The notes: generated from the sequence alone by a model not told the origin. Shown: positions 19,421 through 29,118, numbered from the stretch's first letter. The stretch: DNA of 35,348 nt from a bacterium (GCA_023245855.1 JAHFJL010000007.1:1-35348); one strand, 5' to 3'. Made by a program: numbers and translations.

Positions 19421-21646
19421 ATGAACAAAGCAAAAGAATCAGATTTTAAAGAAAAAAATAACATAAGAAAAAAAAAGGGTGTAAAACCCATTATGCGTTC
19501 AAAGACGAATTTTATGGGAACAATTCGCACAGGAGAAGGCACTTTTGCTAATATCAAAAAACGTACTCAAGAAAGACTTAAAAAAGAAATGGAAGCAACA
19601 AAGAAAGAAAAGGTAGAACCAAAAAAACGAGAAAATTTTTCAAGAGTCTTATTTCTGAATTTAAAAAAATGATTGGATAATAACAAAACAACGAATGCAT
19701 ATCTTTTCGAACTCACAAAATGACGTTTCCAGGGCCAATTACATGATGGAATCTATAAGATAGATGTCATAAAAAGAGATGGAGACAAGATTATATGCAA
19801 AATAAGAGGAGAAAATAATTATCATCATATATTTCCCATAACCAATGAAGATATAATGGCTTCTAAACCAAAAGCGGATACATTTGAAAAACAGGAGACA
19901 ACAGAAAGAAAAGAGAAATCAAAAAAAGATAAATATATCTACGATATGTCAGAAGAAGCTCAAGAACACTTTAAACGCAAACAGTTACCAAAAAAATATA
20001 TGATAAAAGCAAAAGATTTTTTGGATGAGATCCAATATGAAGATAGCGTGATCATCAAGTCAAAAGGAAAAGAACTTTTGAAAGTGAGTCCAGATGATAT
20101 CATCGATGAGATACGCCGATACATCCAAGAAGGATGAGATATAACTAAATCAGCAAAAAAAATACAGAACGCAATCACTTTTTTGAACGAATCCAAAAAT
20201 CAGAACGCAACCGAATACATCAAAGATTTTTTCAAACTTGTCAGAGAAAAACAGAAAAAACGGAAAGGGAAAAGCAAAGCAGAGATTACAAAAGAAGATT
20301 TTGCTGAAGTACTCAAAAGATTTATCAACAAAGAGAAATTATACGTCCATAAAACAAATGATATCGATAAATCATCTGTACAATTTCTGCTTAAAGAATT
20401 TGGCGTAGATGCAAAAAAAAGATTTAACGAGGTAGAACATAATGAGGTAGATATGGTAGATGAAGGGATACTTTTTGATATATGAGGGACAGCAAGCGGA
20501 TTAAAAACAATCAGAAAAGAAGAAAAAAAAATAGAAAACGGGAAAGAAATCACCACTACCAAAGTGAAGAAAATAGCGAGTGAGCATTCTGATACTTCAA
20601 CAGAAGCTATGTTCACCAACAGACCAAGTTCTACAACACAGATCATATTCAAGATATTCAAAGAGCTTTGAGCCATAGACAAAGATAAACTGCCTCAGAT
20701 CCAAAGATTCGTCAATTTTGTAAATACCGTTGATAGCATGGATTATCAGATAAGCAGCGTAGATTACAAAAATAATTATCAGACATTATTCGGACTCTAC
20801 CGTCTCATACCGATCAGAGATATTTTTGAATATTTCAAAGATCCTGCACATACTTGATTTGAAAAATTTTCACAACACTATTTGGAAAACACTAAAATAA
20901 AAAACGAAAATGGGAAAGAAGTGACTCTCAAAGAGAAATCAGAAGAGCACAAACAAAAAATAGAAAAAAATATTCAAACATTCCAAGAACTGCAGAAAGA
21001 AGGGAAAGAATTACGCTACAATGATATGAATTTTATCGTTGATATCGAAGATAGATTAAAGAATGGTCCGCAAACCGCAGGATTTTTCAGATATGGATTT
21101 TTAAAGATATATCCAGAAAGATGAAATATTTATATCTATAGTCCAAAAAAATTACCTGAAATGATTGAAGGATTTCCTACAGAATCAGAGCATTTCCTTA
21201 TCATCAATCATCCTACACAACAAGATCTGGAAAGATTGATTGATAAATTTTCAATGGATAAGACACAACACACTCAAAAAGCATGACTCAAAGAAGATAT
21301 TCTCGCTTATAGCAAGAAGATACAAGAAAGAAGAGCAATCGAACCGATTTCTGAAGAAGAGTTAAAAATGATGATAGGAAGATTGCCTGCTTTAGAAAAG
21401 CAAGATATCGTAACAAAACAGATCTATCCAGCAATCATCAATAGCATCCAAAACAAAGTGGCATTTATAACTTTAGATAAAAACAAAAAATTTAATGCAA
21501 GATTCAAAGTAGAACACAAAGAGATGCTGAAACAATTTAAAGTATGAGAAAAAGTGAAAGTGAAACTTTCTTCAATAGAAGAGAAAGAAGGGAAAATGCT
21601 GATAGAAGTTAAATCAATGAGAAAACCGATGATTAATACGCAGTAG
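19421..21646 (+). CDS. Large charged protein of unknown function, 741 residues
   Basis: One continuous frame from ATG 19421 to TAG 21646 with about nine UGA-Gly codons. Very Lys/Glu-rich and without membrane segment or signal peptide, so cytoplasmic. The first 85 residues are basic and disordered-looking (KEKNNIRKKKGVKPIMRSK). Then come a possible small beta domain (GQLHDGIYKIDVIKRDGDKI), helical regions, an aromatic region (GFFRYGFLKIYPE), and a C-terminal beta-rich piece (EKVKVKLSSIEEKEGKMLI). Composition would fit nucleic-acid binding, but no family is recognised. Its end overlaps the convergent flippase gene by 14 bases. Confidence 0.75.
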
Positions 21647-23216
21647 GATCTACCGCATCTTCTACCGTCAATCCTTTAGCGACCTTTTTGATTGTCGGCA
21701 AGCACAACAGTACAAGTACAAAATTAAATGCTAGAGCGACAGCAAAGAACGTAAGAAAATTAAGATGCATATAATAAAGGATACCATATCCGAGAACGAC
21801 AAAAACAGCTAATCGTAAAGTCAGTAAAGAAGCGCTTTTCATGGAATACAAAGGTTGTACTTGTTTTCTCCGTCCCGTCCAGATAGCTCATATCATAAAG
21901 AAAAATTCGATAGCTAATTGAGTGGCTGCCCCACCGAGCAATCCATATTTTGGGATCATAAAGACTCATAAAGGGATACCGATAAGCACACCGACCAGAT
22001 TTATGGGCAAAAGCACATTCTGTTTTTCTACAGCAACAAAAAGATAATTATATACTTGTTTGATAAAGCTTCGGAACAAGACAATTCAAAGAAACGGCAA
22101 CACTTGATTTGATCATCGGGTATGCAATGTCTCAAAAGTTCAGATAAAAGCTTTACCGGAAACAAAACGGATAATCCGATCAGAAAATATCCAGAAATTC
22201 AACGCAATGATAGCTCATATCCGATACATCATCACCAGTAGATTTCAAAGACTTTTGCGTTTATTGATGAGGGTATAATGGGAGATCTTGTGCAATAAGC
22301 TATTACCCAACGACGAAGGGATGATCAGCAATATCTCTATCAATGATAATGCTAGCGCTCGGATACCGGCATAATCATGCCCACCTGAAGTAGGGAAAAA
22401 CCGACCTAAAAACAGAAGCACAATCAAGGTATGAAAACTACTAAGATAGTAAGATACTCCATATTGCCGATTTCTGATAATCAACGCTTTCGTGAATTTC
22501 CGATCAAAGTTGATTTTGAGCGGCAATATTTTATGCGCTCTGAAATGTATTTCAAAATTTTGTCCGATAGAGCTCGCGACGACAGAAAACATGATGAGAC
22601 AGAATGCAAGAATAGAAACAGAACTTCCATTGAAGCTCACATGTCTGAAAAAAAGATATACGACAGGCACCAAAATGGCTATCTGAGAAAGCCTAGCGGT
22701 AATCAAGGTTCGGCTCAACTGATCCATTCTCCAGAAAATCTGCAAAGGAAGCTGTTGGACACCAGCAAACATAAAACTTGCTGAAAATATCATACCAAAA
22801 GGCAATCATCGAACAAGATAAGGATTGGAAGTATATGCAGGCAAGAGGTATGCAATTACGATAGCGATCACATAGATCACAGCCATGATAAGCACTCTCG
22901 ATCATACGAATCTGCCATATTCCTCTCTCAATTCTTTATAGACAGGACTTCTTCACTCTTCTTTGGTTGTAAGTTGGGAATCGACTTTCTCTTTTATCTC
23001 TCACAATCTTTTGACCGCTAGCACATAGAGTCACAAATCTGCCAACGCCGTCCATATAGCGAAATATTTTAGTATCGTAGAATAATCACCATATCTCAAA
23101 GGTCAGAGATAAGGCGTCATGATCTTGATAGTAAGAAAACCGAATAACGCGCTGATAATCCTTCCAAAAAGCTGCCATGCGGCATCCTTGATGACTAATT
23201 TATGTGATGAAACCAT
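21633..23216 (-). CDS. Polysaccharide/lipid-linked oligosaccharide flippase-like protein (MATE/MVF superfamily)
   Basis: 527 residues, about 12-14 hydrophobic segments spread along the whole length. The N-terminus LVIKDAAWQLFGRIISALFGFLTIKIM is typical of Wzx/MurJ-like exporters. About 13 Gly are UGA; no TAA/TAG occurs in frame. Likely moves a lipid-linked sugar or glycan unit across the cytoplasmic membrane for cell-surface polymer synthesis; MurJ versus O-unit flippase cannot be decided. Convergent overlap with the 741-residue gene. Confidence 0.8.
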
Positions 23217-23223
23217 ACTACTG

Positions 23224-23258
23224 ATTAATAATGAATGATGAAAGATGAATGATTTTGG
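23224..23258. repeat. Heptad repeat tract (ATGAATG type)
   Basis: ATTAATA, ATGAATG, ATGAAAG, ATGAATG, ATTTTGG in 7-bp register, just upstream of the flippase gene start. Confidence 0.7.
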
Positions 23259-23273
23259 ATTTTTTATATTTTT

Positions 23274-23310
23274 GCTTTCTGCTTTAAGCTTTAGGCTTTA
23301 AGCTTTCTGC
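23274..23310. repeat. Heptad repeat tract (GCTTTNN type)
   Basis: GCTTTCT, GCTTTAA, GCTTTAG, GCTTTAA, GCTTTCT, GC: five exact-register heptads, directly after the stop of the 23316-23774 gene. Confidence 0.85.
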
Positions 23311-23315
23311 TATTT

Positions 23316-23774
23316 TTAAAGTTTGCATCTCCTAGAAAATCTATCGAGAAAGGTCTGATGATAATCGCCAAGCCCAGGAAGAGAGGTAGTGAGTTCAGTG
23401 ATAAATGTTTCTACATGTGCAAGAGAATCATCAAAACTATAGATCATATGTCATGAAGCAGTCACAAAAACAATATTTTTTATTCTCTGATCCTTGAGAC
23501 TATAAGGCTCTAAAGCGAATCATGTGAACGAATTCCACGGATACGATTTGGTTCATATGAGAAGTTGAGTCCTTTCCGCTTTCATGGTGACCACTTGGTT
23601 ATTGATGGTTGAATAATAAAAATATCATCCCAGCAAAAAGAACATCACCACCGCGCCGACAATATTATTGTAGAAAATAGAAAGCAAAAAAACACAGGCG
23701 AAAACTAGAGTAAAAATCAAGTACCAGACTTTCCCTCTCTGGAATTTTTCTCCGTTGTATACACGAACGCTCAT
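23316..23774 (-). CDS. Membrane protein with two N-terminal helices, 152 residues
   Basis: ATG 23774 to TAA 23316. A basic N-terminus is followed by two adjacent membrane segments (about residues 17-33 and 36-54), then a cytoplasmic domain with TKSYPWNSFTGFALEPYSLK and IVFVTASGHMIYSFDDS. Four UGA codons are Gly. It resembles small PH-like or two-helix membrane proteins often encoded near envelope genes, but no family can be named. Lies between rsmA and the flippase gene on the same strand, so possibly one transcript. Confidence 0.7.
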
Positions 23775-23862
23775 CAAGTATACTGAAAAAATTAAAACAA
23801 TAGATAACGATTTTTTTATACTTAATATACGCTGATTTGCAAGACCTTACAAACCTGCGACC

Positions 23863-24684
23863 TTAGGGACTCTGAGAGAGAATAGCGGTGATATCCTCCC
23901 GACTCATCTCTTCCAATCTTTTCTTTTGGAGAGCGACAGGAATTTCAAAACATATATACCCTTCGGGTACAATTTCGTGTCTCTTTATGTCTGATTTTTT
24001 TTTAATCATTTTTTGGATGGCTCATACGGTCTTTCTACTATACGGCGCAAACAATTCCAAAAACGAGATGAATTTTTCCCATGCAATCTCTAATATATCC
24101 TGTCTCATTGCTAATTGTATGAGGCAGCTTTTGACTTTGGGAGCAGGTTTAAACGCTTTTGCAGGAACGGTTTTGACGTACGTGACCGTATATGAAAAAT
24201 TGAGCAGCCATCGAAGATAAGATTTTTTTTTGGCATCATATTTCACTTTCTGGCCGACCTCATCTTGCACCATAAACAGTCCTCACGCAAAATCCTGCTT
24301 TCATTCGCTGAAAAATTTCCTCAATATCGGAGAAGTGATATAATACGGAAGATTACCAGAAACAAAGGTCTTTTTTGAATCTATATGGTGGTGTTTGAGA
24401 AGATGTTCTACGTCAACATCGAGGACATCGCCTTCGATAAGTTGGATGTTGGGGATAATCGATCTGAGATTTGGAATCAGTGTCGAATCTTTTTCAATCA
24501 CAAAAAAATGAGAAGAGATAGAATGGATAAGTTTGGTTATAGAGCCTTTTCCAGGTCAGATCTCTATCAACGCTTCACATCACGATGTTTGATATAACGC
24601 AGAAATCTTATCAGCGATATAGGTTCTGATTTTAGCATCAATAAGAAAATTTTGTCCAAGATACGTTCACATGGTCATTACCAT
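23863..24684 (-). CDS. rsmA: 16S rRNA (A1518/A1519) dimethyltransferase
   Basis: Dimethylates the two adenines of the 16S 3' hairpin using SAM. About 273 residues. Motifs: YLGQNFLID near the N-terminus, SAM site EIGPGKGSITK (its first Gly is UGA), VIEKD acidic loop, LIEGDVLDVD and catalytic NLPYYITSPIL. The C-terminal small domain has PAKAFKPAPKVKSCLI. Three close in-frame ATG codons (24684, 24678, 24672) are possible starts; no Shine-Dalgarno decides. Stop TAA 23863. Confidence 0.93.
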
Positions 24685-24718
24685 ATAGATTTCAAATTCT
24701 AGTACAAACTAATCATAA

Positions 24719-24746
24719 TTGACTTTTAGGGTAGAATAGATATAAA
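24719..24746 (+). promoter_or_regulatory. Promoter of the 24774 gene
   Basis: TTGACT (24719-24724), 16 bases, TATAAA (24741-24746), 27 bases before the ATG. Confidence 0.65.
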
Positions 24747-24773
24747 GGTAAAAACAAAAAAAAACATACAACT

Positions 24774-25421
24774 ATGCTTATAGGAAAAACACTAGCAGAA
24801 ATCGAATTCGATTCGGTAGAAAAATTTGTTTCGTTCTGTGAAGCACAAGCCCAGACACAAAAGGGATTATTGTACAAAAATCAAGTTGCTTGGATGGTAC
24901 AACTTGCAGGGAGTCCAAAATATTGGCCAAGACCGCAAGAATTTATCCAAAGCACTACAAAATTTCATTCGTTTCACGAAGAGATGGATGATTTAGTGGC
25001 TCGATATAGACTCATTAAGGGACGGTTGGATAAAGCCAATTCCTACGATGAATTATTTCAAGTAGCAACGATGATTTTAGGTACTACGCATCAACCGGTC
25101 AGTATGGTATCTGGTCCGGTCAGTACCGGAGGTACAGGAAATCTGCAAAACAATATTCTGGCTATGTCAGAATACATTACACATCTGCACAATGCAGGAG
25201 AAAACATGTTCGATCAAACACCGTTCGAAGAACCTATCCAGCGGATAAAAAACAAAAAAGTAGAATATGATAATGACATACTCTACCAGTTATATCTGCC
25301 GATATTTGAAAGCGGATATATCAAAAAAATGTTTTTTATGCGAGATTGGGAATCTTCCAGAGGGGCACGATGGGAACACGAACAGATGATACGTTTGAAG
25401 ATCGAACGAAAGTATCAATAG
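24774..25421 (+). CDS. Hypothetical protein, 215 residues
   Basis: Soluble, mostly helical composition. Notable stretches are KNQVAWMVQLAGSPKYWPRPQEFI and the Ser/Gly/Thr-rich SMVSGPVSTGGTGNLQNN (about residues 105-122). No membrane segment or catalytic motif recognised. About 12 Gly, none UGA, in contrast to its neighbours. Own promoter and terminator; starts with ATG after an A-rich leader without Shine-Dalgarno. Confidence 0.65.
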   Translation: MLIGKTLAEIEFDSVEKFVSFCEAQAQTQKGLLYKNQVAWMVQLAGSPKYWPRPQEFIQSTTKFHSFHEEMDDLVARYRLIKGRLDKANSYDELFQVATMILGTTHQPVSMVSGPVSTGGTGNLQNNILAMSEYITHLHNAGENMFDQTPFEEPIQRIKNKKVEYDNDILYQLYLPIFESGYIKKMFFMRDWESSRGARWEHEQMIRLKIERKYQ

Positions 25422-25430
25422 AATTGCAAG

Positions 25431-25458
25431 CGTTGAGGTTTCCCTCAGCGTTTTTTTT
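25431..25458 (+). terminator. Terminator of the 24774 gene
   Basis: CGTTGAGG (25431-25438), TTTC, CCTCAGCG (25443-25450) with one G-U, eight T. Confidence 0.85.
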
Positions 25459-25512
25459 AATTGTTTTAGGACTCAAGCCAGTACTCTATCAGTTTTTTTT
25501 ATTTTAATTTTT

Positions 25513-25637
25513 AACAAACCCCCTCATTCCACTTTGATTTCACAAAGTACAAGCCCCTTAACAGGGGGACTATATTGAAAAATAAAAAGAGATCCTTGAT
25601 TCCCGCCCTGTTAAGGGGGGGTCAGGGTGGGTTTGTT
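25513..25637. repeat. Nested inverted-repeat intergenic element
   Basis: Outer arms AACAAACCC (25513-25521) and GGGTTTGTT (25629-25637). Inside: hairpin ACTTTG/CAAAGT (25531-25548), hairpin CCCCT-TAAC-AGGGG (25554-25567) and a second copy CCCTGTTAAGGGG (from 25606) in inverse orientation. No ORF. Could be a MITE/REP-like element or a structured transcript end; related in layout to 5052-5088. Confidence 0.55.
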
Positions 25638-25735
25638 TTTCATTTTATTTTATTTTCATATTTTTTTAAATTGTTTGAATTTATTAGCGATATAACTATC
25701 ATCGTTCTCACGATATTTATTTAATCACATCCATC

Positions 25736-26743
25736 ATGAACCACCCAAAGAAAAAAATAAAATTAGGAAGATACATCTTACTGCTCCTCATAATCCGAAT
25801 AATATATCTTTTTATGAAAAATATTTCGCTTAACGAAAAAATCACTATCAACTCGTGAGAAGGCGCAGGAAAAATCCTGAACCAATTGGGGATGATTGAA
25901 AGATTTCGCGTAAAGGTATACATCAAAAACAACAACGTGGATTTATCCAAACTTGAACCGGGAGATTACGGATTTAGCGGGAGCTACACCAGAGCGACAT
26001 TCGTCAAAAAAATATTGAAATGACCCGACAAAACCTATATCCGTCCAACATTGCTTGAAGGACGATCCATGTACGACATCGATGCCGCATTAGCAAGAAA
26101 ATGATATATCACCGGTGGCGACTACATCGCATTTGTAAGCAATCCGACAATCATCGCTAAATATCAAAAAAAATATCCCTTCCTTTCACCTTCTACCTTG
26201 CACCTTGTACCTTCTACCTTAGAAGGTTTTCTGTATCCCGATACCTATCAAGTGGATGTCAAAAAAAATATTATCGACCAACTCGTATATCTGCAATTAG
26301 AAGCATTCAATAGCAGAGTGCGAAGCAAAGTCAGTTCTCCAGCCAACTGGTACACTACCATCATATTAGCGAGTATCGTAGAAAAAGAGGAAAGGAACAA
26401 CGACAACAGACCGACCGTCGCAGGGATATTTCTCAAAAGATTAGATATATGAATGGCTTTGGGTGCGGATATCACTTTATGTTACGGATTGAAAACGACA
26501 TACATCGACTGCACTCCTGCGTTTATAGGAAGAAATATAGATGACAAAAACAATCCATATAATACGAGGACAGTAAGATGATTACCACCGACACCGATTT
26601 GCAGTCCGACATGGGAAAGCATCAACGCAGCCTTGAATCCACAAAGCTCTGATTATCTCTATTATTTGCATGATATGCAGGGGAATATCCATTACGGAAC
26701 AACGCTTGAAGAGCATAACGCAAACAAAGCGAAATATCTATAA
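25736..26743 (+). CDS. mltG: Endolytic murein transglycosylase, with a heptad-repeat insertion
   Basis: Cuts nascent peptidoglycan strands at the membrane. 335 residues. One N-terminal membrane helix (YILLLLIIRIIYLF), a LysM-like region, then the YceG core: LEGFLYPDTYQVD, catalytic-Glu motif ILASIVEKEE, ALGADITLCYG, NPYNTRTV-RGLPPTPI, and C-terminal HYGTTLEEHN. UGA codes Gly at five places, including the conserved GLPP. Before LEGFLYPDT an extra FLSPSTLHLVPST (about residues 149-162) is coded by 7-bp repeats. Its end overlaps the convergent integrase gene by six bases. Confidence 0.92.
26183..26224. repeat. Heptad repeat tract inside mltG
   Basis: CTTTCAC, CTTCTAC, CTTGCAC, CTTGTAC, CTTCTAC, CTTAGAA in exact 7-bp register (CTTNNAC), same unit as in the dCMP deaminase leader. 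Confidence 0.8.
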
Positions 26744-27550
26744 AGGACTTACAACATTTTTTAAACTCAGATTCGTAACTTGGGTATACATCTGTGTCGT
26801 GCGGATATTATTGTGTCACAACAACACTTGTACATAACGAATATCTGTTCCATTTTCTAACAAATGTGTAGCGAACGAATGACGAAGCGAATGAAAGGTA
26901 GCTGGCTTGATAACGCCAGCTTTTTGTCTAGCATGATGAAAAATATTGTCCAAAGTTCTGGTATGTAACATTCATCCTCTCTCACTTTCAAAAACATATT
27001 CATCTGGCTTTTTCAATGAACAATACGTTTTCAACTCATCCCTGATTTTCGGAGAAAGAAGGGTTATTCTATCTTTTTGTCATTTAGCTCATTTGATATG
27101 GATGGTCAACGAATCAAAATCGATGTCTTGGACAGCCAAATGCACCACTTCAGAAATCCTTAATCATCATCCATATGCCAGCATCAGAAGCATCCTGTGT
27201 TTATTATTTTGTGGAACAGAAAACATACGATCTAGTTCGATTCTAGAAAGCACAATCGGTAATTTTTTCGGTTCTTTAGATAGCTTAATATTAATATCAA
27301 AAGAAACTTTCAATATCTGACTGCAGAAGAATTTGATGACCTCCTTGTAGAGATTGACTGTTTTCGGCGCTTTACCTTCCTTTTGAAGAAACAAAATAAA
27401 ATCAAGAATTTTTTCCCTCGTGATTTTTGAAACATTTTGATCTATCCATTTAAGAAAAAATTTTAAACAATTTCAATAAATTTCTACCGTCCTCGGACTG
27501 TAGTTTCTTTGCTGAAGTTCTCTAGTGAGCTGAAGTAAGTAATCTTGCAT
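26738..27550 (-). CDS. XerC/D-like tyrosine recombinase, candidate integron integrase
   Basis: 270 residues. N-terminal SAM-like core-binding domain ([19 protein letters not shown]), then the catalytic domain: Arg in GGGLRISEV, Lys in [38 protein letters not shown] with the nucleophile Tyr. UGA codes two of the three Gly before LR and the Gly of LLGH. C-terminus ..[13 protein letters not shown]. The extra segment that marks classical IntI between the Lys strand and HxLRH is absent, so by sequence it is Xer-like. Position and orientation (facing away from an array of attC-like sites, candidate attI at its 5' end) are those of an integron integrase. Confidence 0.9.
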
Positions 27551-27642
27551 TTCAAAAGCGTAAAAAAATAAAAATGAGTTGATTTTTAAATAATTTTGTG
27601 TATACTATAATCACTCTGCCCAAATAAGGGCTCCACCCTGTT
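27551..27642 (+). other. Candidate attI with promoter, first array junction at GTT 27640-27642
   Basis: The 90 bp between the integrase start and the first cassette boundary. The junction CACCCTG/TTAATAAAACA is placed by complementarity: GGGTAAACT (27655-27663) just inside the first cassette matches AGTTTACCC (28219-28227) at that cassette's end. TATAAT (27606-27611) points into the array with a poor -35 and could be the common cassette promoter. Confidence 0.55.
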
Positions 27643-27654
27643 AATAAAACAATA

Positions 27655-27749
27655 GGGTAAACTATACCTTCGGGCTCCTACCCCGCTATATAGCGGGGGA
27701 AAACTATTAAGAATCTTCTGGGAAATACATCAGTCTCAGAAGTTTTTTT
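27655..27749 (+). other. Structured region at the start of cassette 0
   Basis: Contains the perfect palindrome CCCCGCTATATAGCGGGG (27681-27698) and, overlapping the end of the toxin gene, CTTCTG..CAGAAG followed by seven T (27715-27749), a possible plus-strand terminator. It could end read-through from the candidate attI promoter or be a short RNA; undecided. Confidence 0.35.
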
Positions 27750-28123
27750 ATTTGTTTAAATTCTTCCTTGGACATTAAACCTATTTTAGTAAAAAATCTT
27801 TGTGCATCAAAGGTTCTTCATTGACTATTGACAACAAAAGAGTCTCTCTTAAAATTTACGCTTTGAACTTTCATATAATATTTCCCACTATTTCACTTAG
27901 TAGTCATAGGCAAAGAAAAATACATATTTCCGATAATACTTACAACTAAAACAGGCCTGAAAAATCAACTTTTGCCAAAAAGTTCTCTTCCTATGTTAGC
28001 TCAAATTTTAATATACCAGATTTCTCTTGATTTAGGATAAATAATCTTATGAGATCTATTCAGTTTTTTCTTTTCGTTATTCCAAAGGTCGAATAGCGAA
28101 TCATCAGTATAGAGTTCTTGCAT
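27707..28123 (-). CDS. PemK/MazF-like toxin, cassette 0 gene
   Basis: 138 residues with UGA as Gly (four codons). PemK/MazF-type landmarks: SREIWYIKIGANIGREL, GFFRPVLVVSIIGNMYFSLPMTTK, VVNSQGRTFDAQRFFTKIG and MSKEEFKQIKKLL. This fold usually cuts mRNA and is paired with an antitoxin. No separate antitoxin gene is visible, but the N-terminal 30 residues (MQELYTDDSLFDLWNNEKKK) are extra. It is the only cassette gene on the minus strand; reversed toxin genes near the start of arrays are known to stabilise them. Confidence 0.75.
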
Positions 28124-28226
28124 TTTTCGGTTTTTTGGATATAAAAATGATATTGCAAATCTATCAATCCAAAAAAAGAAAAAAACTGACAAAACTAGGA
28201 CAAAAAAGTAAACATCACAGTTTACC

Positions 28227-28281
28227 CACTACAACTCGTCACTTATCTGCAAACATCGCAGATAGCGACGAGTTGTCGAAC
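28227..28281 (+). repeat. attC-like site S0 (end of cassette 0)
   Basis: CTACAAC (28229-28235), then TCGTCACTTATCTGC pairing with GCAGATAGCGACGA with one extra T, then GTTGTCG (28272-28278). Next cassette starts TTGTCGAACA. Confidence 0.7.
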
Positions 28282-28340
28282 ATCTATCTTTATGTTTCAA
28301 ATAAGGAACAGAGAGTGGAAATTTTAGAGAACAGATGGGC

Positions 28341-28368
28341 TTGACTTTTTATATAAAATAGGTATAAA
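28341..28368 (+). promoter_or_regulatory. Promoter of cassette 1
   Basis: TTGACT (28341-28346), 16 bases, TATAAA (28363-28368). Confidence 0.7.
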
Positions 28369-28417
28369 TAATTCTAGAAAACAAAAAATATTAACTAATA
28401 TAAAAGGAGGAAATCTT

Positions 28418-28837
28418 ATGATGTTATCGATGTCATTTAACCAAAGGCAAGAACAAAAACTTAGTTTAAAACAAAAAGTTTTTGGAGATTTTATATCAAC
28501 TTCCCATGCAATTTGCCCGGCATGTAATAATCAATTAAGTGATGACGAAATTCGTGCAGGATTTAGTAATGATCCACATAATTTCGATACTACTTGTCCA
28601 AAGTGTGGAAGGAAATTTCTATCACACTTAATAATCAAGGATAAGGAGACTGGTAAAGAAAAAGAAACTGAACCTGTTATCTTTATGTGCGAAGCACAAA
28701 CATTATATGCCATGAGACATCTCAAAGAAGAAAGAGGGAAAATTGGCATAACATATTTAGGGAAAAATAACAGGCAATTGTTCTACAACATGGTAAGGCA
28801 TTGGGGAAGTTATGAAAGAGCCATCCAACAAATTTAA
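28418..28837 (+). CDS. Zinc-ribbon protein of unknown function, cassette 1 gene
   Basis: 139 residues. Two CxxC pairs (CPACNNQ and CPKCGRKF, residues about 34-37 and 60-63) form a likely four-Cys zinc ribbon, followed by IIKDKETGKEKETEPVIFM and a basic helical C-terminus. Very strong Shine-Dalgarno AAAGGAGGAAAT before ATG, unlike the chromosomal genes. No UGA. Own promoter and terminator within the cassette. Function not recognised. Confidence 0.75.
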   Translation: MMLSMSFNQRQEQKLSLKQKVFGDFISTSHAICPACNNQLSDDEIRAGFSNDPHNFDTTCPKCGRKFLSHLIIKDKETGKEKETEPVIFMCEAQTLYAMRHLKEERGKIGITYLGKNNRQLFYNMVRHWGSYERAIQQI

Positions 28838-28856
28838 TACCAAAAAATCTTAAAAC

Positions 28857-28885
28857 AGTGTTTGTTTTGCAAGCACTATTTTTTT
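28857..28885 (+). terminator. Terminator of cassette 1
   Basis: AGTGTTTG (28857-28864), TTTTG, CAAGCACT (28870-28877) with one G-U, then ATTTTTTT. Confidence 0.8.
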
Positions 28886-28968
28886 ATAATTGAAAAAGTC
28901 AAAGCTATTCCTATAATAAACTCAGTTAAATCTCCACTCTCTAAATATAAATAACAAAAAGATAGACA

Positions 28969-29056
28969 ATCCGACAACAGCTGCTAGCGGACAGCCCGAT
29001 TACCATATTCCTAATGGAACATCGGTTCGTCCGCAGAGCAGCGAACGTTAAGTGAC
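28969..29056 (+). repeat. attC-like site S1 (end of cassette 1)
   Basis: CCGACAAC (28971-28978), A, GCTGCTAGCGGAC (28980-28992), inner hairpin CCGAT..ATCGG, GTCCGCAGAGCAGC (29029-29042; one base longer than its partner), GAAC, GTTAAGTG (29047-29054). Upstream AACAAAAAGATAGA and CTCCACTCTCT match the start of the same cassette in reverse complement. Confidence 0.85.
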
Positions 29057-29118
29057 ATATTACTCCGACCGATACTAAAACAAATAGGACTGATTTTATT
29101 TTAAGTAATATAAGTAAA

